Shown one piece after another: positions 1 through 9,208 of a stretch of 64,000 nucleotides of DNA (its first letter is position 1; every line of letters starts with the position of its first letter). The notes under the pieces were generated by a model. It was not told the DNA's origin. It saw only the letters and a program-made list of their open reading frames with translations, and made no database searches. The stretch is from Anthoceros angustus. Lineage: Eukaryota; Streptophyta; Anthocerotopsida; Anthocerotales; Anthocerotaceae. Both the position numbers and the translations under genes were made by a program. The DNA lies in assembly GCA_010909165.1 (NCBI GenBank), contig VJWM01000117.1:186001-250000 (forward strand), written 5' to 3'.

Positions 1-162
1 ACTGTTGGAACAGACCAGCACATTAGCTTCCAATGAAATTGAACTACGAGAAATTAATACAATGGAACGCATTAAACTCCAAGTTTACACGTGTGACTCT
101 GTAGAAGGTTGTGCTGGTTCCCCGTGACTACGTAGAGCACAGTGGAGGAACGTTGATACTTG

Positions 163-345
163 TTGCAGAGTATTCCGTAGATGACCCTCCGGGAACCTCA
201 TGGAGCTACTTGCTGCCTAGTATCTTCGATGGCATAAGTTACATTACATACGGTACTCTATGCAAAGTATCCTTTAGACGACCCTCCAAAATCTCATGGA
301 GCTACTTGCTACCTAGTATTTCATACGGCGAACGCTAGACATCTC
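163..345. repeat. Two direct repeats of about 95 bp in a promoter-like stretch
   Basis: Two imperfect tandem copies (about 163-260 and 261-345) share the core CTCATGGAGCTACTTGCT and the preceding ACCCTCC. Short CATCTCCACA/TATCTCCACA echoes follow at 340-380. Such subrepeats upstream of a TATA box are typical of retrotransposon U3 regions, but the owning element cannot be defined because its left end is outside the window. Confidence 0.6.
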
Positions 346-511
346 CACAAAGAACGTTAGATATCTCCACAGAGTTTTAGCAGCACGCGTCTCAAGACAG
401 CCTGGCAACCTTGCCACCTACAACTTTAGATAGCAGACGTTGAATATCTCTACAGAGTTATTGCGACACACGCCCCGAGATAGCTGCGATACCCGACGTC
501 CGATGTGTGCT

Positions 512-520
512 CTATATAAA
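512..520 (+). promoter_or_regulatory. TATA-box-like sequence
   Basis: CTATATAAA lies downstream of the direct repeats and is a good plant TATA match. It would drive transcription to the right into the Gypsy-LTR-like sequence. That it is a promoter is inferred from sequence alone. Confidence 0.4.
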
Positions 521-595
521 CAGCGTATGTGATGTCCTACTATGGACAAGGAGAAAAATGCGGACTCCCCCGCTTAGGAAGGTAATAGACCGTTT

Positions 596-1254
596 TTTTT
601 GTTTTTCGTTAGTGTTGGGCGGGAAATAAGGCGGAAAAAGGGGAAATAAGGTTGAATAAGGGGAATGATGATGGACGGCAGGAAGTGATGAGGGCGGGTA
701 GCAGGAAACTCCGGAGTAGGCCACTCCGCAGTAAACGCCGGAGTAGGCCACACCCGACTAAACTCCGGAGTAGGCCACTCCGGACTCAACTCTGGAGTAG
801 AACGCAATAAGTCCGCCGGGAAAAGTAACTTCGGAAAAGGGATGGAGCGCATAGGCAAGGGGGCCACGTGGACGGTGTTGAGAGGAGGACGGGCATGCAG
901 GGGACCAGGACCACAGGGTTGTCAGCGGCCGTTATGGGCAGGTAACCACGACCCAAGGACATGTACCAGGGAGGCGGTGGCGTAAGGCTAGAGTACATGA
1001 TGCCGGACTCTGGCAGTTACAAGCCGAAGGACGTGTTCCGTGCTTGCGATTACTCCGACCGAGAAGGTCATTCTCTCGACCGACTTCCCGACAGTTTTCG
1101 CAGTCACTTGCACTCATGCATCCCGCTCTCTGGCGCTCTCTCTTCCGATGCCCAAGCGTACCTCCGAGCCGGAGGCTACTACGACGGGGAGGGAGATAGT
1201 GGTCGTCGCTCCAGCAGCCCAGCAACCTGCTCCGGTCCAAGCCACCGAGCCTCG
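596..1254 (+). mobile_element. Relic of a giant Gypsy LTR, left part
   Basis: This segment resembles the start of the giant LTR at 29454 in the same order and orientation: a T-rich run, AAATAAGGCGGAAAA, a tract of CGGAGT-type repeats, GCCACGTGG, GGGCATGCA, GGCCGTTAT and GGCGTAAGGC (compare 29500-29820). It stops exactly at the left LTR of Copia-1 and the same relic resumes at 7399. Short open frames (961-1281, 1040-1300) run into the Copia junction and are remnants of LTR-encoded sequence. It is similar but clearly divergent, so it is a different subfamily member. Confidence 0.65.
707..800. repeat. Tandem CTCCGGAGTAGGCCAC repeats
   Basis: About four imperfect copies of a roughly 22-bp unit contain CTCCGGAGTAGGCCAC. 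The CTCCGGAG core is a perfect palindrome. Related CGGAGTATACTCGGACT motifs sit at the same relative place in the giant LTR near 29570, so the array is an LTR feature. Confidence 0.7.
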
Positions 1255-1437
1255 TGTTGGATTAATAACCACGACGGTTAAATATCCCACTTACTTTTAG
1301 GTTATGCTATTTAGGGTTATTAGGCTACTTTTGTATATAACATTTTTCTGCTCATTATTAAATACACATCGTTTTATTTCCATTGCTCGCATGCCTCGCA
1401 TCGGCCTTTCTTGCTAGATGCATGAGGTATCTCCACA
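1255..1437 (+). repeat. Copia-1 5' LTR
   Basis: This 183-bp LTR (TGTTGG...CCACA) matches 7218-7398 with only a few differences near its 3' end. It contains TATATAAC at about 1334, a possible TATA element. LTRs this short are at the low end for plant Copia elements. Confidence 0.9.
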
Positions 1438-1451
1438 TGGTATCGAGCACC
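1438..1451 (+). other. Copia-1 primer binding site (tRNA-iMet type)
   Basis: TGGTATCGAGCACC follows the LTR directly. The canonical plant Copia site complementary to initiator tRNA-Met starts TGGTATCAGAGC, so one A is missing here. The position fixes the LTR end at 1437. Confidence 0.85.
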
Positions 1452-2490
1452 TTGATGGTGTCTCGAATCCTTTGTATCTTGCAATGCCTCGTGGTCGTGG
1501 AGAACGTGTGTTCTCGCGTGGTGAATTTCCTTCAAGGCACCATGGACCACTAATCTCTCCACCACTCCCAAGCGCCTGGATTGCATTTTTCTCGATAATT
1601 ATCGAGAAATAATCCGGCGATGTCGGAAGAGGCGATCGCGAGCAAAGAAGGCTCCATAATTTTAAAGCAGAGCAAAGATTAAATAGACATCAAGAAGTTC
1701 AGCTTGTGGAAGTCACTCCAAACAAGTGACCAAGAATCGACAATTTAAAACACAATCTAAATATCAGCATTTAGACAATAAAAATGCGATCTAATTTGGA
1801 GTTTCTTGATGATGCTATAGAAGGCGAAGATTTTGATTGAAAATCCGCACATGAGGATATCCATTCTCTTGTAGAATCTCATTGTAATCGGATTGAAAAA
1901 TGTGTGGCTCAATTGCGTGCAAGCAGGACATTTTTCTAGAGGCTTTGCATGAGCAAGAGAAGCGCACCAACGTGCACTTAATTGCCCGCAAGTGTTTTCG
2001 TTATTTGCAACGAATTGACAATCAATTTTATTCATTCTTCTTGGGGTTTCTAATTTGCCTTCCCTTGAGAAAATGACAAGCCATCCATTGCGGAGAATCT
2101 AAATCTTCAGGGCATTGTTGCCCACCTATCACGATCCTGTGATTTGTTTCCGCTGCACAAGGAGAGGAGTTGCAATTAGGGATTTGTTGCTGGATTGCTG
2201 TATCTGCTCAATTGCTCCAGCCACAGATTGCAGATATGAAGAGACGGTTAGGGTTACCTGAGTATGTCACCTGCAGGCTTCCCTTCATGTTCTGCTGAAT
2301 CCCAATTGCTTTCCTCCCTTTAGCCCTAGTTTATATTTATTTTTTAGGGCACGTTTCGTATCTTGATAGTTACACACTAAGATTTGAATGGTTACTATTC
2401 ATTTCTGCATTAGTTACGGCTTCCTTGTTAGTTAGTCTTTGCTTGCTGCCTCCATCTTTTACAGATGTAGCTACCTGCACATGTACAGTC
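1452..2490 (+). other. Copia-1 untranslated leader
   Basis: About 1.04 kb separates the primer site from the first gag-like codons. No protein family is recognisable in any frame; the small ORFs at 1418-1612 (plus) and 1757-2035 (minus) have no motif. Packaging and dimerisation signals of Copia elements normally lie in such leaders, but none can be pointed to by eye. Confidence 0.6.
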
Positions 2491-3440
2491 ATGTCACCTA
2501 CTTTTACCTCTGATCTCAAGAGCACAGATAGATTTAATGGCACGCGTTTTGATATTTGGAGTGTCAGGATGAAATCCACTTTACTTGCTCGTGGAGTCCG
2601 GGATGTAGTTGATGGGACAAACCCGGATCCGGCACTCCTTCTAATCCTACAACAGCAGGAGCTACCGTTACTCAAAAGCAGAAGATGCATGGGATAACAC
2701 AGCATTCGTAGCCCTCCTAGTCAATGGGCTTGAGTCCGATCTTGTCCACGAATTGAGTTCCTTACCAATGCAAAAGCAATTTGGGATCACTTACAGAACT
2801 TACAAAGTTGAAACAATGATGAGCTTATGCGCATCGGCAATTTTATACCTTGCGCATGAAGGAAGGAGATTCTGTTGCAGCATTCACTAGTCGGTTTAGG
2901 CACTTGCGTGCTCAAATGGCTGCTCTTGGCACAACTATGCAAGAGGTGGATGCGGTAGCACAGCTTGTCACCAGCCTGCCTCCCAGTTACCAGACATTTG
3001 TCACCACACAAAATGGTCCCATTCGAGCTGCCGGCCAGAGTGTCAAGCTCACATATGTTATTGGGGCTCTATATCAAGAGGAAATGAGCCGCCAAATGTC
3101 ATCAAGGGACAACACTGCCGTTCTAAAACTGACAAAGTTTTTTCTGCGACAAGAGGAGGTCGATTCAACATGAGAGGCAGGAGAGGTCAACCACACCGCC
3201 GCAATGCCGCTCAACCTTCCGCATCAAGGAGACAAGGTAACTGCAATTGGTGTGGGACTCCTGGGCACTGGGCCAGAGAGTGCAGAAAGAAAAAGGCCGG
3301 GGAGCCTCAGCGGGCAACACCTCGACCTACAGCTGCATCTGCCACATCACAATCAAAAGAGAAGGTTTCCGAACCTCAGTCAAGCAAACCAGTTGTGAAA
3401 ATATTAACAGTCTGCCTGAGCACTCAAACGAGTGAGGTAG
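2491..3440 (+). pseudogene. gag: Copia-1 gag with CCHC zinc knuckle, frameshifted
   Basis: Gag forms the virus-like particle and binds element RNA. The start chosen is the ATG at 2491, whose product opens MSPTFTSDL and runs into the Copia gag signature FNGTRFDIWSVRMKSTLLARG. That frame ends near 2697. Gag resumes in another frame at about 2850 (RFRHLRAQMAALG, LPPSYQTFVT) and in a third at 3170. The last part contains a complete zinc knuckle CNWCGTPGHWAREC at 3242-3283 (C-X2-C-X4-H-X4-C), preceded by an Arg-rich stretch. At least two frameshifts make it non-functional as read. The family is Copia UBN2-type gag. Confidence 0.85.
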
Positions 3441-3441
3441 A

Positions 3442-3530
3442 CGGTTGGTACTTGATAGCGGTGCCACCGCTCACATATGTCGTGATGAGCTTCAATTCAC
3501 TAGCTTGACTCTTACCACTATTTACGAGCA
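3442..3530 (+). pseudogene. Copia-1 aspartic protease fragment
   Basis: The active-site motif LDSGATAH is readable at about 3451-3474, with the catalytic Asp codon at 3454. It is in a frame different from that of the zinc knuckle, and the frame closes near 3540. The first tandem-duplication breakpoint lies inside the codons just after the active site (3464). Pepsin-like proteases of Copia elements mature the Gag-Pol polyprotein; only the N-terminal third is recognisable here. Confidence 0.75.
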
Positions 3531-3770
3531 GTGTTTTAGGTGATGAATCCAGTTCAGCATGCGCACATACATGGTAAAGGCATCTAAGTTCCCACTTCAT
3601 GATGATACCGTCTTAGTTCTACCGGATGTTCTTTATGTTCCTAAGATGGCTAAAAATTTAATGTCACTTAGTAAGATAATGCATGAAGGACCTCATACTT
3701 ACAGCTCGAAACCACATGTTGCTTTGCTCGTCGTAGCTCACCTTCTCATTTTTCAAAAGTCCTAGATTGA

Positions 3771-4592
3771 TTGTATCGTCTGGATATCTCTTGTATCCGT
3801 GAACAAGCAAATTCCACATTTGTTGGTCCCTTGACAACAACAATACTTTGGCATGCCCGCCTTGGGCATGCAAACCGTTCTAAACTTGTTGACTTATCAA
3901 AGCGGATATTAGAGCCCTTCCTCATTGCTTCAAAGATCGCCCATGCGAAGTTTGTGCTTTGGCAAACAATGGAGACTCCTTTTCCTACAATTCCGCATTT
4001 CGATCCACAGCGGTTGGAGTTAGTACATGCGACATCTGGGAGACTTCAAGAACAATCCCTTGGTGGAGCATTATATTATTTTACTCTCACCGATGACTAT
4101 AGCGGATATACATGGACCTACCCTATGGAGCATAAGAGTGACACCTTTCAGATATTTCAAGACTGGCTGTTGGTTGTTCAAAGGCAATCTGGTCGTATGC
4201 TGAAGATGTTCCGCACCGACAACGGAGGGGAATTTACAAGCTCTGCCTTTGAGCATTTCGAAACACAAGGCATTATTCATCAGCTGATAGTTCCATACAC
4301 GCAGCAGCAGAACGGCGTGGCGGAAAGAAGAAACCAGACTCTGATGGGGATGACGCGCTCCATGCTTTTATGGTCTGGACTGCCCAATCCTTTTTGGGCT
4401 GAGGCGGTTGTCACAACCTACATTTTGAACCGCCTTACCTCTCGTTCTGTTCCTGGTGGCACACCTTTTCAGCTCTTTTGGAATAGAAAGCCAAGTCTTT
4501 TACATCTTCGCATATTTGGTTCTCGCCTTTGCTTATGTGCTGCAGAGAAGAGACGTAAGCTTGACAATCGCCGAGACAACTTGTATTTGTAG
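3771..4592 (+). pseudogene. Copia-1 integrase, first copy
   Basis: A 273-residue open stretch covers most of a Copia integrase, the enzyme that joins element cDNA to host DNA. The N-terminal zinc module is present as WHARLGH (residues 27-33); its CEVC pair at 3944-3955 is readable only in another frame, so two compensating indels flank it. The catalytic core has LTDDYSGYTW (about residue 106), RTDNGGEF with Asp150 and NGVAERRNQ with Glu185. The Asp150-to-Glu185 distance of 35 fits the DD35E family. The downstream motifs NPFWAEAV and LRIFGS are also typical. The frame breaks at 4592 and continues as KGYKLLDMQ at about 4612. Confidence 0.9.
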
Positions 4593-5108
4593 GCTACGTT
4601 GAAGTGACTAAGGGCTACAAGCTTCTTGATATGCAAAATATGCAGCCGGTGGTAGCCCGTAGTGTTACCTTTATTGAGCATTTGGTTCCATCATCACCGA
4701 TTCTCCTTATTTTACTGTGCACTTTTGGGGTTACGCCAATTGTATTAAAAATTCGTGAGTATCCAGATGATGTTGACGGTGAGGCGATCTGGTGTCATCT
4801 CCCACCGCTCACATATGTCGTGATGAGCTTCAATTCACTAGCTTGACTCTTACCACTATTTACGAGCAGTGTTTTAGGTGATGAATCCAGGTGCACATAC
4901 ATGGTAAAGGCATCCGTAAGTTCCCACTTCATGATGATACCGCCTTAGTTCTACCGGATGTTCTTTATGTTCCTAAGATGGCTAAAAATTTAATGTCACT
5001 TAGTAAGATAATGCGGATGAAGGACCTCATACTTACCTAAACCACATGTTGCTTTGCTCGTCGTAGCTCACCTTCTCTGTATTTTCAAAGTCAGTCCTAG
5101 ATTCGTAA

Positions 5109-6083
5109 TTGTATCGTCTGGATATCTCTTGTATCCGCCGTGAACAAGCAAATTCCACAAATGTTGGTCCCTTGACACCAAATAAGTCAGATTTTCGCCT
5201 TTGGCATGCAAACCGTTCTAAACTTGTTGACTTATCAAAGCAGGATCACATGAGAGCCCTTCCTCACTGCTTCAAAGATCGCCCATATGCGAAGTTTGTG
5301 CTTTGGCAAACAATGAGACTCCTTTTCCTACAATCGTGATTTCGATCCACGGCAGCTCGAGTTAGTACATGCGACATCGGAGACTTCAAGAACAATCCTT
5401 GGTGGAGCATTATATTATTTTACTCTCACCGATGACTATAGCGTATATACATGGACCTACCCTATGGAGCATAAGAGTGACACCTTTCGGATATTTCAAG
5501 ACCGGCTGTTGGTTGTTCAAAGGCAACTGGTCGTATCAAGATGTTCAAGACCGACAACGGAGGGGAATTTACAAGCTCGCCTTTGAGCATTTCGAAACAC
5601 AAGGCATTATTCATCACCGATAGTTCCATACACGCAGAAGCGGCGTATGGAAAGAAGAAACCAGACTGATGGGGATGACGCGCTCCATGCTTTTATGGTC
5701 CGGATCGCCCAATCCTTTTGGGGTTTAGGTCATCACAAAGAACCTACATTTTGAACCGCCTTACCTCTCGTTTGCTCTCTGGCACACCTTTTCAGCTCTT
5801 TTGGAATAGAAAGCCAAGTCTTTTACATCTTCGCATATTTGGTTCTCGGCCTTTGCTTATGTGCCCGCAGAGAAGAGAAAGCTTGACAATCGCCGAGACA
5901 ACTTGTATTTGTAGGCTACGTGAAGTGACTAAGGGCTACAAGCTTCTTGATATGCAAAATATGCAGCCGGTGGTAGCCCGTAGTGTTACCTTTATTGAGC
6001 ATTTGGTTCCATCATCACCGATTCTCCTTATTTTACGTGCACTTTTGGGGTTCCGCCACCAATTGTATTCGAAAATTCCGTGA
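5109..6083 (+). pseudogene. Copia-1 integrase, second (tandem) copy, degraded
   Basis: This is the copy of the integrase region carried by unit 2 of the tandem duplication. Pieces of the same motifs are readable in changing frames: the HANRSKLVDLSK zinc-module segment near 5205, the GIYKLAFEHFETQGIIH segment near 5566, and TPFQLFWNRKPSLLHLRIFG near 5788. It has many more small deletions than the first copy, so no catalytic triad is readable in one frame. Confidence 0.85.
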
Positions 6084-6579
6084 GTATCCAGATGATGTTG
6101 ACGGTGAGGCGATCTGGTGTCATCTCCCACCGCCTCCAAATTGATACTCCACTAGATGCGAGCCCGATGCAACACGCATGACAATGCTGAAAATTCAGAT
6201 CATGAGCCTCCCACAATCCGATTAACACCGTAGAATCGAACTGAACTGAGTTCTTCCCAAGCTTCGATTCTTCCGTGAAGAAGAGACATTACCAGTTCGG
6301 TGATATTACACATGAACACATGCGTGAGGTCTACACGTGCTCATCGCCCTCCTCGAATGGCTAGAGCCCGTTACACATCTATTGACTTTCGTAAGTCGGT
6401 GGGAGTCTGTATCCCATCATCACAATGCCTCTTTGCCCATCATCCCTCCCGAGCTGTCACTCTCAAAGAAGCATTTTCGGTCTGATAGAGATAAGTGGAG
6501 GCATCTTTGTGGATGATGAATTCAAAGATCTTATGAAAAATGGTACGGAAACTTGTTCCTCGTCCTAAGGGCAAACCAA

Positions 6580-6720
6580 TAACACAAATGGGTATTCAAG
6601 CATAAGTTAGATGCTGATGGTAACATAGCACGTTATAAAGCAAGGCTCTGCGCACGTGGATTCACACAAATACCTGGTCTGGATTTCCAGGAGACATTTT
6701 CTCCAGTGGTACGCTCTCAA
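6580..6720 (+). pseudogene. Copia-1 reverse transcriptase, N-terminal fragment
   Basis: Only the first conserved block of Copia reverse transcriptase is present: WVFKHKLDADGNIARYKARL followed by ARGFTQIPGLDFQETFSPVV, readable at 6587-6714. The polymerase motifs that should follow, including YVDD, and RNase H are absent; the sequence changes character at about 6720. 6127-6579 holds the linker between integrase and reverse transcriptase, with no further domain. Confidence 0.85.
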
Positions 6721-7206
6721 TCAATTCGCCTCTTCCGAACACGAGCGACTCCTTGCACTTGCCATCAGCCCTAGCTAAGTCCGACAGCGCGCGCCTGTGT
6801 GCCGTGGTTGGCCAGATTTTTCTGGTACTGCAGATTTGCAGGAGCCTTGAGATTTTCACGAGATCACACTCTGTGAGTGCCCTTGGCTAGAAAACCCGCT
6901 TTCAAGTTGCACCATGTTTGTGAAGAAATTCAGGTCGCGGCGCCACCAGCGATGTGAAGATCGCAACTTTTGGTAACAGCTGTGTTCGCGCGGAGCCGTG
7001 TTTATGCCGTGTTTATCTGAATCTCGCAATGGCTTTGTTATAAATGGTGTATTTTGGTAGACATAGTGCAAGGAAAAGCGGGAGCGTGGCTTGTATGGGC
7101 TTCATATCGGAACTCTGCAGTTAAGCAGGGTGCCGATCAGTACCCGGATGGGGTGCTGACCAGAACTTATTTTGGTGGACTTTATACTGGTTTTAACCCG
7201 TCGAGG
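6721..7206 (+). other. Non-Copia filler replacing RT/RNase H
   Basis: Where about 1.5 kb of reverse transcriptase and RNase H should be, there is under 500 bp without recognisable pol motifs in any frame. It contains the 5S-like segment described separately. The replacement is internal to the LTR pair, so it arose before or without affecting the 3' end of the element. Confidence 0.55.
7102..7161 (+). ncRNA. 5S-rRNA-like segment
   Basis: The segment contains GGAACTCTGCAGTTAAGC followed 18 bases later by AGTACCCGGATGGGG and then TGACC. It resembles the middle of plant 5S rRNA, where AGAACTCCGCAGTTAAGC is followed by AGTACTAGGATGGGTGACC (the A and C boxes of the internal promoter), at close to the expected spacing. 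The 5' and 3' thirds of 5S rRNA are not recognisable, so at best it is a fragment. 5S-derived sequences are known in TRIM (Cassandra) LTRs and SINE3 elements. Confidence 0.45.
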
Positions 7207-7217
7207 TTAAGTGGGAG
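7207..7217 (+). other. Copia-1 polypurine tract
   Basis: TTAAGTGGGAG abuts the 3' LTR. AAGTGGGAG before a TGTT start is the usual Copia plus-strand primer. Confidence 0.85.
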
Positions 7218-7398
7218 TGTTGGATTAATAACCACGACGGTTAAATATCCCACTTACTTTTAGGTTATGCTATTTAGGGTTATTAGGCTACTTTTGTATA
7301 TAACATTTTTCTGCTCATTATTAAATACACATCGCTTTATTTCCATTGCTCGCATGCCTCGCATGCATCTTTCGCTAGATGCATGAGGTATCTCCACA
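7218..7398 (+). repeat. Copia-1 3' LTR
   Basis: This 181-bp copy of the 5' LTR ends in CCACA at 7398 and is followed by CCTCA, the right target-site copy. The high identity to the 5' LTR contrasts with the heavily damaged interior. Confidence 0.9.
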
Positions 7399-9208
7399 CC
7401 TCACGGACCGGGAGGAAGCGAAGAAGCAGCACCACCACCCTTGTCCCAAGGACCGCTCTGGTGCCCCTACCCTTGCCAGTGGCGGAGGCGAAGAAGCGAT
7501 GAAGAGGCGGGCCATGCTGACAAAGTGTGAGGGACAAGCAACCCCATCCCGAGCCAGTCCTGTCACCAACAAGGAGGGGAAAGCGGGCCAGCTCTCGGAC
7601 CCCCTCACCACCTCCGGACCCCAAGCACCGGGCGAAAAAGGAGTTAGTGGTGAAGAGAGCCAAGGAGGTGGAAGCGTCGGCTCATAACAGACCGGACCTG
7701 AGGGTCCTGATCGAGTCCGGAGTTCCTAATCTGGACTCACTCCGAACAATGATATGGCGATCCTTGACGGACCGGGAGATACCCGCACCTTTAGTGGACT
7801 TCTCGGGTGTCTCCCCAACGGTGGGCGTGGAGGAGACACGGCGGATTTTGGCAACCGTCATGGACGGTATGCTCTGGGGACTCTGCGGGACAGCGGAGGC
7901 CACCCGAAGACCCAGGAAGTGGAGGCCACCCGAAGGCGGATGGTGGAGCTCCAAGGGCAGGCAGAGGCAGCCCAGGCTGCCAAGAGGAAAGCAGAGTCCC
8001 TCGCTAGGGTCGAGGAGGAGAAGCGCCGAACGGCCGAGTCGGAGGCAAGGTCCGCCCAACAGGACAAGGCCAGGATACTCCAGTTGTGTGAACAGCTGAA
8101 GCACGCCCAAGAGGCGCAAGCGAGGGCGGACGACCCAGCCAAGGAGGAGGTGGCTGTGGAAGCGGCGGAGGGAGCCGCAGGGGAGAAGGCCAAAGACTTG
8201 GCGGCACTGACAGGAGGCGAGCTGCATGGGAAGCTCGGTGAAGGGCCCGAGGCGGAGGCCTCTGCCAAGATGGATAGGGACCACTACCGTCGGGATAGGA
8301 ATCGGTGGAGGGAAGCGGCAGGAGCGGCCACGGCAAGCCTGAAGGCGGAGCAGGCAGCCGCAGAGCAAGCACGGGTGGTCCGTGAGGAGGAGATGGAGGC
8401 CAATACCAGGGAGCTGGGGGACCTCCGGGTACAGCTGCAAGACTTGGAAGAACGGCACTAGGAGTTGGAGGGCCAGAAGGAGACTCTGGAGCTGCGACTC
8501 CGAGTAGTGGAAGAGAGGAACGGACTTCTCCAAGGGCGAATCGAGGACCACGAGCGAGAAATAGAGCGACTCCAGCTCTGCTGGAAGGGCGGAGGAGAGT
8601 CGGGCTGCAGCAAGGACGTCGCCCGGAGAAGGAGCGGGCGACACCCGTGATTACGGTTGGAGCAAGACATGGCGGCCCTGAAGGAGAAGATGGCAGGGCA
8701 GGAGAGGGCCCTGAAGGAAGAACAAAAGTTGCTGGTCCACCTGCAAAAAGCGGAAGGGGAACTCCGGTCCATGGCCAAATTAGCCGAGCCAGGCGCAGAA
8801 GAACCGGAGGAGCGACTAGCGACAACGCTCCAGAAATGCAGCTGAGCCGCCTTTGTGGCCTCAAGGGACTCGGCCAGGTCTCGGCTAGATGACCTCGCGA
8901 TGGGGATATAACAACAGCACGCCCGGTTGCGGAAAACCGAGGCGAGAATATCGAGTGCCACCCATGTGGAGGAGGCCATCCAGTGCCAGTTGGATCACAG
9001 CTACTATCACGCCGGAGCTCCGGCGGTAGAGGCAGCACACCACGCAGTTCAAATCGAGGGTCCGCCAGAGGAGTCAGAAGGAGTGTGGAGGGACGAGGGC
9101 CGGGGAGATAGCACGGCCACAGGGACCCTGAGAGCTCATGGGACGAGCGGTATCCGCGATCAAGGTGAGCTTAAAATGGATAAACCATGTGAAACAATTA
9201 TCCTCTAA
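7399..9208 (+). mobile_element. Relic of a giant Gypsy LTR, right part
   Basis: This is the continuation of the relic interrupted at 1254. From about 7590 it parallels 31080-32420 of the giant LTR in order and orientation: CTCACC, AAAGGAGTTAG, CGTCATGGACGG, ATGCT(C/T)TGGGG, AGGATGGTGGA-type, GAGTCCCTCGCT and GGGACCCT. The similarity ends around 9165-9208. It encodes the long coiled-coil frame described next. Confidence 0.7.
7620..9208 (+). pseudogene. LTR-borne coiled-coil ORF, best-preserved copy
   Basis: I do not recognise this protein family. The first part (about 7620-7900) has a Lys/Glu-rich stretch and then a compact segment with SLTDREIPAPLVDFSGV and ATVMDGMLWGLCG. After one frameshift near 7900, at a short duplication of GAGGCCACCCGAAG, a second frame runs from 7754 to 9208, 485 codons with only four stops (8459-8461, 8648-8650, 8843-8845, 8909-8911). 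Its product is dominated by Ala/Glu/Arg/Gln heptads such as AKRKAESLARVEEEKRR and LGDLRVQLQDLEERH, a long coiled coil. Each stop could come from Gln or Arg by one C-to-T change. The homologous frame lies in the LTRs at 31.2-32.6 and 55.7-60 kb. It could be a Gag-like or accessory structural protein; the function is unknown. Confidence 0.65.

Larger units (their letters stand above)
3464..6126 (+). repeat. Tandem duplication of about 1.33 kb inside Copia-1 pol
   Basis: Unit 1 (3464-4801) and unit 2 (4802-6126) both run from just after the protease active site through integrase. The heptamer CCACCGC stands at the start of unit 1, at the junction (4802) and at the end of unit 2 (6127). Unit 2 carries many small deletions relative to unit 1. 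The shared heptamer at all three junctions suggests microhomology-mediated duplication. Confidence 0.9.
1255..7398 (+). mobile_element. Copia-1: Ty1/Copia retrotransposon with short LTRs
   Basis: The element is bounded by near-identical LTRs (1255-1437, 7218-7398) that begin TGTTGG and end CCACA. It has an initiator-tRNA-Met-type primer site after the 5' LTR and a polypurine tract before the 3' LTR. The flanks CCTCG (1250-1254) and CCTCA (7399-7403) are an imperfect 5-bp target-site duplication. Internal order is gag with a zinc knuckle, protease, integrase, then a fragment of reverse transcriptase: the Copia order. It cannot be autonomous, because gag and pol are frameshifted, a 1.3-kb piece is duplicated in tandem, and most of the reverse transcriptase and all RNase H are replaced by unrelated sequence. 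It lies inside an older Gypsy LTR relic. Confidence 0.9.
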
